A DNA stretch of 27,805 nucleotides from JBEBXQ01 sp040391535 (lineage in GTDB: Bacteria > Bacteroidota > Bacteroidia > Cytophagales > Spirosomataceae). The notes under the pieces were generated by a model. That model did no database searches, had not been told where the DNA came from, and saw nothing but the letters and a program-made list of their open reading frames with translations. Of this stretch, positions 9,801-15,096 are shown one piece after another. Where the stretch lies: NCBI GenBank assembly GCA_040391535.1, contig JBEBXQ010000058.1, positions 1 to 27,805 of the forward strand, in the 5' to 3' direction. Both the position numbers and the translations under genes were made by a program. How positions within the stretch are numbered: the first letter of the stretch is position 1; each line of letters starts with the position of its first letter.

Positions 9801-12121
9801 CATCTATTCAGTGTACCCAGACGCTTGTAGTAAACCCTCCCGGCTGGGTATTGCCTGATTTTCAGATGGAAGGCGGGGCAGGCTGTGCCGGTACACCCAT
9901 TGCGATCGGCGGAGCCCCTGCTGGTGGTTACAGCTACCAATGGACAGGCGATTATACTGACAGATTAAGCGATCCGTCTGTATCGAACCCCACAGCAAAT
10001 GTCCTTGAATCGACTTCCTACACGGTCACTGTAACGGAAGATGCCAGTGGCTGTGTAAGTACTTATACAGTGCCGGTAAATGTCAGTACGATTTTCGTTG
10101 ATGCCGGGCCTGACCGCACGGTGTGTAACGGAGGAACGGCCACCCTCGGTGTACCTGCTCCATCCGGGACCAACTGGACTTACCACTGGGAACCCAGCGA
10201 TGCGGCATGGACCAACAGCACCGATGAAAACGATGCACAACCCCAGGTCATATTTGCAGCAACTTCCCCGCAGACCTTCACTGTCACGGCAACCGACCCA
10301 GTAACAGGATGTACCGCTACCGATCAGGTAATTGTCCGGAACGAGCAGGAAGACGATGAATACAGCGGAGCGGATCAGGAAACCTGTACAGGTGCCCCTG
10401 TGGTACTGGGGACAGAGCCTGTTACCGGAGCGACGTATGCATGGTTTGAAGCAGACGGATCTACTCCTGCTACAGGATTGAGCTGTACTGATTGCGCTCA
10501 GCCGGTTTTCACAAATCCGCAGGCTACCAAAACCTTTGTTGTAAGCGTTTCATACGAAAACTGTACAACTCCGATCTCCGCAAATGTAACCGTCACGGTT
10601 AAACCGGTAACTGGCCTGGATCTTGCTGATATTAATTTATGTGAAAGCAATGAGATCGAAATCGGATTTGGAAACGGCATAAACCCGGCAGCACCGGCCA
10701 ATGCTACTTTCCAATGGTATCCTGAAACGGGGCTGGACGATCCTTACATCGCCAACCCTACTGCAACCGTAAACCAGGCAATACTTTATTCGGTCATTGT
10801 TACACTTGAAAATGGTTGTGAATTCAGAGACGAAGTTCAGATAAATCCATTGGCTGACCCGGGCACCGATCATGCCATCTGCCTGGGTGAGTCTGTGGTC
10901 ATCGGAGGCAATCCGGTAAACGGTATTACCTATGAATGGACAGGCGCGGGTATTGTTGGTCCGGCTAATGTAGCTAATCCTACAGTACAACCCACGGTTA
11001 CCACAATCTATACCCTGACCACTACGAATCAGGACAACTGTGAAAGCGTTTATCAGATTACGGTTACAGTGAACACTCCTGTTGATTTCAATATTGTGGG
11101 TAATACCACGATTTGTGAAGGTGGGGTAGCAACTGTAGGTATCGACGGACCGGTACCACCTAATTCACGCTGGCTCTGGACCCCGGCCAACGGTGTACAG
11201 AACCCGGAAAGCCCTAATACCATTATTGCGGCCACTACCACAAGAACCTACAAGTTAACTCAAACCAATACAGTGACCGGCTGTTCAAATGCCAAAGAAG
11301 TCATCATTGTTGTTAACCCCGGATTTAACGTAACATCAGAAGATCTGGAAATATGCCCTGACGATGAAGATCCGCAATCCATGGTGCTGAATGTTACTGC
11401 AGGTTCAGGCAATTATCAATATGCCTGGTCTCCGGCAACAGGCCTTTCAAATCCATTCATTGCCAACCCTGTGGTGACTCCAACAGTATCAACTACTTAT
11501 ACTGTAACCGTTACAGATCTGAATTCAGGTTGTCAGTTTGCCAGATCGGTGGATGTTCAGGTCAAAGCTTTAGTAGATTGTGGTTCATTGCCCGTCACAC
11601 TGGTATCCTTCGATGTAAAGGAAGAAGGATCGGTCGCTCAGCTGACCTGGAAAACCTCCTCCGAAATCAACAGCAGCTATTTTGAGGTTCAGCAAAGCCT
11701 TAATGCCCGCGAATGGAGAGCCATCGGACGCGTATCTGCCGTGGGAGATGAAGCCTCCCTCAGGTCCTACAGTTTCACTGACACCGAGCCTAATGATGGA
11801 ATGAATTATTATCGCCTCAAAATGGTCGATCGGGATGGCACTTACGATTACAGCCATATCCGCAGTACCAGTTTTGAGCAATCCATTACCACTACTGTTT
11901 TCCCTAATCCGGTTGCCGATATACTCCATATCAAAACCAGTGATTGGGAGAATGTCAGCCGCGTGGATATCCTGAATACCGCTGGACAAACCGTATACCA
12001 GTCGCAGAAAATTCCTTCACAGGAAGTGAACATTACCTCTCTGCAAGCAGGTGTTTACCTGGTGAAGGTAATCCGGAAAAACGGGATAATGACTATCCGT
12101 AAAATTGTGGTTGTTAAATAA
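6842..12121 (+). CDS. Large T9SS-exported surface protein: seven propeller-type repeats, Ig/PKD-like modules, C-terminal sorting domain
   Basis: Secreted or surface-attached protein of 1759 residues. A Sec signal peptide (1-25, ending LLFAQ) leads into seven propeller-like repeats (about 50-430) with the pattern D-x-x-GN-(I/V)-Y-x-TG-x-F-x-GT-x-DFDPG-x-G. Five keep the FDPG motif (near 68-71, 138-142, 206-209, 272-275, 337-341) and two are degenerate (378-390, 417-430). From about 470 to 1580 there are roughly ten Ig/PKD-like modules of 75-90 residues, marked by motifs such as AGADKSLCQGE (about 657), DAGPDRTVCNGG (about 1087) and PGTDHAICLGE (about 1339). A fibronectin-like pre-sorting module (LPVTLVSFDV onward, about 1583-1677) precedes the type A T9SS sorting domain that starts at VFPNP (about 1685) and ends KIVVVK. 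The domains suggest adhesion or scaffolding; no enzyme motif is visible. It directly follows the hybrid regulator, its most likely controller by position. Confidence 0.95.
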   Translation: MLTKKIRQLGALLILYLGLTPLLFAQESIGLEWLKGIQGDNTVTPTALTRDNQGNLLITGGFRGTADFDPGPGNYPLTSNSNNNFFILKLGPSGNFIWAKAIPPTLEFGVVGMTIGQGIATDATGNVFITGQFTGIVDFDPGPGTHVMTTPSVSDSHIFIQKLSPDGNFLWAKSMGADDISSDGRGIQVDEAGNVYSTGLFRGSVDFDPGSGTFLMESKDTGVDAPTTYIQKLNAQGNFVWARSMWTSEGNAISLDAAGNIYTTGAFQGTVDFDPGTGTYNLIQEGGTVNTYVQKLNPDGNFVWANSIKGDESRGRGIVVDASQNLLITGSFSGTADFDPGAGVSNLSGGPGFVQKLNTNGNFIFATALPIAGSGIDTDAGGIYVTGGNVVQKLDVNGNPEWQKSLNGANSTSAVKVDSDGNVYATGSNYSPITGNGACSNILPAGGFIVKLNEDVFPEGFAISANTLEPREQTTCVLGIPGVIFGTDVQITAPAGESRPLHYQWQTGTSANGPWTDMPGEIFKDLQPLSGNETRWYRRQVKAVSAFCELQLLNNSAVATVEVNSLIAPVANADGPQWYVCDNNNTVTLNGSATNGDGNYSYVWYQGSNVYGTQVGTVADFTTPAITSATTYTLKVTDGQGCVDIEQVTIVPVVAAAGADKSLCQGEQGVQIGMPPIAGANAAYSWEVVSGTAGSLSCTTCPQPVATPSAETQYQLTVTITQKDNTVCSSTSTVWVRPVNAPNDLTDFAGTDKTICQNETVVLGGASAGTGYTYTWSTGQYLSNASDYAPTFNAGTAHVLCPITYTVSATKDGCTFTDEVKVSVIESDIDFADDTKCGPRWVRSREVVNYNCNEATYAWSVVSGTGSILATRNNNQEAFLISTDGNTVFRRTVTLNGVSCSADIEILPCDDGQVCEFELITLSGQGCPKVFDEFAELKVGTKYINPNAYDFQWSPSNMVDNDTAKIVTITSNGQFTLSVTLTNKLDPSIQCTQTLVVNPPGWVLPDFQMEGGAGCAGTPIAIGGAPAGGYSYQWTGDYTDRLSDPSVSNPTANVLESTSYTVTVTEDASGCVSTYTVPVNVSTIFVDAGPDRTVCNGGTATLGVPAPSGTNWTYHWEPSDAAWTNSTDENDAQPQVIFAATSPQTFTVTATDPVTGCTATDQVIVRNEQEDDEYSGADQETCTGAPVVLGTEPVTGATYAWFEADGSTPATGLSCTDCAQPVFTNPQATKTFVVSVSYENCTTPISANVTVTVKPVTGLDLADINLCESNEIEIGFGNGINPAAPANATFQWYPETGLDDPYIANPTATVNQAILYSVIVTLENGCEFRDEVQINPLADPGTDHAICLGESVVIGGNPVNGITYEWTGAGIVGPANVANPTVQPTVTTIYTLTTTNQDNCESVYQITVTVNTPVDFNIVGNTTICEGGVATVGIDGPVPPNSRWLWTPANGVQNPESPNTIIAATTTRTYKLTQTNTVTGCSNAKEVIIVVNPGFNVTSEDLEICPDDEDPQSMVLNVTAGSGNYQYAWSPATGLSNPFIANPVVTPTVSTTYTVTVTDLNSGCQFARSVDVQVKALVDCGSLPVTLVSFDVKEEGSVAQLTWKTSSEINSSYFEVQQSLNAREWRAIGRVSAVGDEASLRSYSFTDTEPNDGMNYYRLKMVDRDGTYDYSHIRSTSFEQSITTTVFPNPVADILHIKTSDWENVSRVDILNTAGQTVYQSQKIPSQEVNITSLQAGVYLVKVIRKNGIMTIRKIVVVK

Positions 12122-12175
12122 CACTAACTATACACATCTGTATTCTACACACAGTATATATTAGAGTGGAAAGCA

Positions 12176-12212
12176 CAGAGGCTGCCTTGGTTTAGGCAGT
12201 CTCTGTTTTTTT
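12176..12212 (+). terminator. Intrinsic terminator after the T9SS protein gene
   Basis: CAGAGGCTGCC (12176-12186) pairs with GGCAGTCTCTG (12195-12205) over 11 positions with one G-U wobble and an 8-base loop, followed by seven T (12206-12212). It lies 54 bases after the stop codon and ends the large plus-strand transcript. Confidence 0.9.
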
Positions 12213-12225
12213 GAATGATTCCGGT

Positions 12226-12245
12226 ATGGAAGCAATTCCATTTTT
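12226..12245 (+). terminator. Possible second, small terminator hairpin
   Basis: ATGGAA (12226-12231) and TTCCAT (12236-12241) form a perfect 6-bp stem with loop GCAA, and a run of T follows (12241-12245). It stands 14 bases after the main terminator and may be a back-up signal. Confidence 0.35.
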
Positions 12246-12252
12246 GTTCTTT

Positions 12253-12402
12253 TCAATGGATCGTTTCAAAATCAGGCGCCGGTTTAAATGAATTTTCATT
12301 TTTTTCACTGGTCATGGTCAACAACAGGATGGTTATCAGGAAAAATATATTGAAGATTCCTGCTTTCATTGATTTTAACGGTCCCATGAATAAAAATCTC
12401 AT
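12253..12402 (-). CDS. Possible small membrane or exported peptide (49 residues)
   Basis: A short open frame reading MRFLFMGPLKSMKAGIFNIF..., with a hydrophobic stretch at about residues 13-30 (GIFNIFFLITILLLTMT) and then a polar tail rich in E, K, N and P. The organisation, a basic residue, one hydrophobic helix and a soluble tail, is what a small signal-anchored peptide would show. Internal ATG codons at residues 6 and 12 are alternative starts. I recognise no family. It faces the terminator of the preceding large gene. A plus-strand frame of 73 codons overlaps it (12215-12436) but looks like its shadow. Without homologues it may be chance, so confidence is low. Confidence 0.3.
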   Translation of the reverse strand: MRFLFMGPLKSMKAGIFNIFFLITILLLTMTSEKNENSFKPAPDFETIH

Positions 12403-12474
12403 TATTAAAGTTAAGAATTCACCTTATCACCATTGATTTTGCAGCGTCTGCTGTTAATAGATTTACTTGCCGGA

Positions 12475-12554
12475 ATGATTATTTCACCCCTTTCGGGGTT
12501 TTAACCCATAATAGTTATTTATCTTCCTATAATCATTTCAGCCCTTCGGGGCTT
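12475..12554 (-). repeat. REP-like element, copy 1 (minus orientation)
   Basis: Read on the minus strand it begins AGCCCCGAAGGGCT (hairpin), continues TGAAATGATTATAGGAAGAT, and ends in a second hairpin ACCCCGAAAGGGGT followed by GAAATAA. The two CCCGAAGGG-type hairpins about 55 bases apart and the central GATTATAG define the family. Confidence 0.65.
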
Positions 12555-12811
12555 TGCCTGACACCTGTCCATTATCCTGATTTATTTTATGGTACAATCG
12601 TTGGTCAATTGACCGTTTACCATCAATAGTAAAAATACAAACCGCAGATCAGCTTTCCCCTGAAAATTTACTCTTTCAGGCGTTGAATCCATTCCATCGT
12701 CGCCACCTGATTATTTAATAGAAAATATAGCCACAACTACCGATTCAGCTGCAAAGCGATGCTATTATCTTCATTCCGGATAGGAAATCCGGGATTTACA
12801 ATCAAAAACTA

Positions 12812-13000
12812 ACGTTAATCAATAATCCCGAAGGGATGGCAGGATTATAGAAAAATGAAATGAGACAAATCCCCAAAAACCCGAAGGAGGTGAAATAACA
12901 TCATAACATCGAACCGGTATTTCCGCTAATTAATATTCAATACATGGCCGTCAGAATTATCAGGATTTTCTGAGAAATATGAGATGGGTATGATGAAAAA
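12812..13000. repeat. 189-bp exact direct repeat, first copy
   Basis: Identical base for base to 13232-13420, at an offset of exactly 420. It starts with ACGTTAATCAATAATCCCG and ends GGGTATGATGAAAAA. It contains one whole REP-like element (12824-12904) plus about 95 bases of flanking sequence. Left of 12812 the two copies still resemble each other at the same offset (roughly two thirds matching over about 35 bases); right of 13000 they diverge. Confidence 0.95.
12824..12904 (+). repeat. REP-like element, copy 2 (plus orientation)
   Basis: Begins with the perfect hairpin ATCCC-GAA-GGGAT (12825-12837), continues with GGATTATAGAAAAATGAAAT, and ends CCCGAAGGAGGTGAAATAAC. It aligns with the reverse complement of copy 1 over its full length. 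Confidence 0.65.
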
Positions 13001-13020
13001 TAGTTGTTTACCTTACCGAA

Positions 13021-13097
13021 ATGATCATGTCACCCCTTCCGGGTTTTAACCGATAATGGTTATTCATTTGCCTATAATCATTTCAGCCCTCCAGGCT
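13021..13097 (-). repeat. REP-like element, copy 3 (minus orientation)
   Basis: On the minus strand: GCCTGGAGGGCTGAAATGAT, then TATAGGCAAATGAATAACCA, ending AACCCGGAAGGGGTGACATG. It is closest to copy 1 (12475-12554), including the inter-hairpin segment and about 15 bases beyond the element. Confidence 0.6.
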
Positions 13098-13105
13098 TAG
13101 AATAA

Positions 13106-13178
13106 CCACGAAGTGGCGGAATGAATATAGAAAACAGCTGGAAAATCACGTTCATAAAAACTGAAAGGATGATATAGT
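13106..13178 (+). repeat. REP-like element, copy 4 (plus orientation, degenerate)
   Basis: CCAC-GAA-GTGG forms the first hairpin, then GGAATGAATATAGAAAACAG and a worn second hairpin AACTGAAAGGATGATATAG. The spacing and the TATAG core match the other copies, but the second stem has lost complementarity. Confidence 0.45.
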
Positions 13179-13231
13179 AAGGCCGTAAGATTACTACGGA
13201 TTTCCAATCGGAGATTTCTAATCGGGAACTG

Positions 13232-13420
13232 ACGTTAATCAATAATCCCGAAGGGATGGCAGGATTATAGAAAAATGAAATGAGACAAATCCCCAAAAAC
13301 CCGAAGGAGGTGAAATAACATCATAACATCGAACCGGTATTTCCGCTAATTAATATTCAATACATGGCCGTCAGAATTATCAGGATTTTCTGAGAAATAT
13401 GAGATGGGTATGATGAAAAA
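13232..13420. repeat. 189-bp exact direct repeat, second copy
   Basis: Exact copy of 12812-13000, lying 420 bases downstream. It carries the fifth REP-like element. The perfect identity contrasts with the diverged sequence on both sides. Confidence 0.95.
13244..13324 (+). repeat. REP-like element, copy 5 (plus orientation)
   Basis: Identical to copy 2 (12824-12904) because it is inside the 189-bp exact duplication. With the others it gives the order minus, plus, minus, plus (degenerate), plus across 850 bases. Confidence 0.65.
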
Positions 13421-13462
13421 AGGAAGCTTATTTTTTTGGCCCGGACAATAGCATATTTCAAT

Positions 13463-13500
13463 ATTTCCCAGGTCTTCAATGGATGAAATACCTGGGAAAT
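13463..13500. terminator. Hairpin downstream of the VOC gene
   Basis: ATTTCCCAGGT (13463-13473) and ACCTGGGAAAT (13490-13500) are perfect 11-bp complements with a 16-base loop. It lies 47 bases after the stop of the minus-strand VOC gene and probably ends that transcript, although no long T run follows on the minus strand. Confidence 0.55.
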
Positions 13501-13546
13501 GCAATCGCCGTTTTCTGTTTTATCTGGCAAGTGATCTGTTTCCTTG

Positions 13547-14107
13547 CTATTTCATGATGTCCACATCCATTTCAAGGCAGGCCACCTCCTCCAGCAATTT
13601 GCTAATATCCAGCGCCTTGTTAAGATTTTTTATCTGATCAAAAGTAATATCCCTGTCGAGTATAAATTTCCAGGTGTCAGGGTCTCTGTCACAGGCAAGT
13701 TCAATACCGTTCCCATCCGGGTCAGTCAGATAAAGGGCAATATGACTGGTATGGTCACTGGCTCCATTGATGGGATATTTTTTATCGATCAGCCGTTTCA
13801 GGGCAAGGGCCAGGTCCTTTCTGGTAGGGTAGTTTAAGGCAAAATGGTAAAGCCCTACCCGGTTTTTTGAAGCGGTTCCGGTACCGTCTGTATTTCCAGC
13901 CCCCTTTGTATTCCATGTATTAAGCCCGATATGATGATGATACCCTCCTACAGAAAGAAATGCCGCTGTCCCCAGATTTAACACCAGGTCGAAACCCATT
14001 ATATCGTGGTAAAAACTGATGGAACGTTCAAGATCGGATACATTTAAGTGAATGTGCCCGATGCGGAGTCCGGGCGGAGCATGATAATTTGTGCTGCTGT
14101 TTTCCAT
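13547..14107 (-). CDS. VOC-superfamily protein, catechol 2,3-dioxygenase/glyoxalase-like
   Basis: Soluble cytoplasmic protein of 186 residues with two beta-alpha-beta-beta-beta units of the vicinal oxygen chelate fold. Unit one starts at IGHIHLNVSDLERSISFYHD (16-35) and unit two at GLYHFALNYPTRKDLA (85-100), ending TDPDGNGIELACDRDPDTW (128-146). H18, H88 and E136 sit where the metal ligands of extradiol-type VOC enzymes lie, so a metal-dependent ring-cleaving dioxygenase or related lyase is plausible. It resembles CatE-like proteins but has one VOC pair, whereas two-domain catechol dioxygenases are near 280-310 residues. It stands alone; no aromatic pathway genes are adjacent. The substrate cannot be assigned. 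Confidence 0.85.
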   Translation of the reverse strand: MENSSTNYHAPPGLRIGHIHLNVSDLERSISFYHDIMGFDLVLNLGTAAFLSVGGYHHHIGLNTWNTKGAGNTDGTGTASKNRVGLYHFALNYPTRKDLALALKRLIDKKYPINGASDHTSHIALYLTDPDGNGIELACDRDPDTWKFILDRDITFDQIKNLNKALDISKLLEEVACLEMDVDIMK

Positions 14108-14243
14108 AACGATTATTGATTTTCATAAAGTTGATTGTAATTCATCTGTTCATTCAGACAACCCGCTTCAGGTCTTCACCACAACTCTGAACTCATCTCC
14201 CGTCCTGAAACTTACTATCCGGTACTTTTATATGGTTTTAGAG

Positions 14244-14292
14244 AGCCCGGGTGGTTTTATCCTGAACAGACAAAACCTTTCGGCCCCGGGCT
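14244..14292. terminator. GC-rich nested hairpin between the VOC gene and the L-domain remnant
   Basis: AGCCCGGG (14244-14251) pairs with CCCGGGCT (14285-14292), and inside it GGTTTT (14253-14258) pairs with AAAACC (14272-14277). It is 41 bases downstream of the minus-strand L-domain remnant and upstream of the VOC gene, so it may insulate the two. Confidence 0.45.
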
Positions 14293-14333
14293 GACAGAGG
14301 GTTTCATTTCATGGCCAAAGCCGTATAAAGGCA

Positions 14334-14709
14334 TCAGCTGGTATCCAGCGTGGTCACCTCCGGAAGATCATACAACGAGAGATTTCCACCGACATTTGCC
14401 AACCCGTTGAGATCAGTCAGATCATGAAGTTTTTGTAACAACACATTTCCTCCTATTGATGTCAGATTCTCCAGACCTGTAAGAAGGGTTAAACCCGGGT
14501 TTCCTTCTATCCACACTTCTCCGGCAACGCTGGTTACATTACTGAGAAAGGAAAGATCCTGAATATTGTACACATACAGTCCGCCCGGCAATGCTGTACA
14601 GTTACTGTAATTCTGATTATAATAATACAGCATTTCCTGAAGGACATTGTGCACAGGCAACTCCAGCCCAAAACAAGGCAGAAACGATTAAGAAATAAAG
14701 TTTCTTCAT
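14334..14709 (-). pseudogene. Frameshifted and truncated secreted L-domain (leucine-rich-like) protein
   Basis: From ATG at 14709 a clear Sec signal is encoded: MKKLYFLIVSALFWAGVACA, then QCPSGNAVLL and a TAA at 14617-14619. The continuation of such a protein lies in another frame: YYNQNYSNCTALPGGLYVYN, followed by receptor-L-domain-like repeats (LSFLSNVTSVAGEVWIEGNP, LTLLTGLENLTSIGGNVLLQ) up to a stop at 14334. One extra base in the TATTATTATAAT tract (about 14617-14628) explains the break; removing one T restores a continuous reading. The L-domain part on its own would need a TTG start at 14660 and lacks a signal peptide. The protein also ends after only about two and a half repeats, so the carboxy-terminal part is missing too. 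A sequencing error could explain the shift but not the short end. Confidence 0.7.
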
Positions 14710-15096
14710 GAAATCAGGGTAATGGTTCCGTTAAAATTCAATCCTGTACAGCCTATCAGACAATGCTGACACATTACTACAAAGCACTGATTTTGTCACC
14801 AGAAACATTATAACACAGGTCTCAGATACTATCAAATTTGTAACACGAAGTCTGTTCCGGCATGAAAATGAAGATTTTTCAGAAAGGGAGGAGTTCCCGC
14901 TCTGCTCAATAGCTTCCGCTCTGCCTTCCTGTAACACTTCCCCTCTACCTGCAAATCAAACCAAAAAAAACAGCAGCGAAGAAGGCTCCGCTGCTGTCAG
15001 GTTGAATACTTTTATTCTTCTAAATAATGTAATCCGTCTTCAATAACCAGGACGAAAAACTGTTCTGAAATGATCGTTCACTCATCACTTTTGGAA
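14710..15096. other. 387-base gap between the phospholipase gene and the L-domain remnant
   Basis: No credible gene; a 68-codon minus-strand frame (14731-14937) has no protein-like composition. Apart from the phospholipase terminator at 14963-14996 I see no structured element. Confidence 0.5.
14963..14996 (-). terminator. Intrinsic terminator of the phospholipase C gene
   Basis: On the minus strand CAGCAGCG (complement of 14989-14996) and CGCTGCTG (complement of 14971-14978) form a perfect 8-bp GC-rich stem with a 10-base loop, followed by eight T (complement of 14963-14970). It lies about 100 bases after the stop of the phospholipase gene. Confidence 0.9.

Larger units (their letters stand above)
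12403..13546. other. Long gene-free region built of REP-like repeats
   Basis: About 1.1 kb without a believable gene. It contains five related ~80-base elements (listed separately), a 189-base segment present twice, and short hairpins such as CCGGAT-AGGAA-ATCCGG (12777-12793). The apparent open frame on the minus strand at 13078-13296 is repeat sequence and has no protein character. Confidence 0.7.

Noticed and set aside
10637..10990. 117-codon minus-strand frame inside the T9SS protein gene
   Set aside because: Shadow of a repeat-rich coding region; no start context or protein features.
12215..12436. 73-codon open frame on the plus strand
   Set aside because: It begins within terminator hairpins and has no recognisable character; the opposite-strand 49-residue frame is the better candidate.
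13078..13296. 72-codon open frame on the minus strand
   Set aside because: It lies within REP-like repeat DNA, partly inside the 189-bp duplication, and the translation has no protein-like character.
12812..13420. Possible CRISPR array
   Set aside because: Only two identical units, 189 bases long, with unequal inner structure; no short regular repeat/spacer pattern and no cas genes.
13544..13837. 97-codon plus-strand frame opposite the VOC gene
   Set aside because: Antisense to conserved VOC motifs; no independent evidence.
14731..14937. 68-codon minus-strand frame upstream of the L-domain remnant
   Set aside because: No signal, motif or plausible composition; it ends before the real ATG of the L-domain gene and probably overlaps its promoter.
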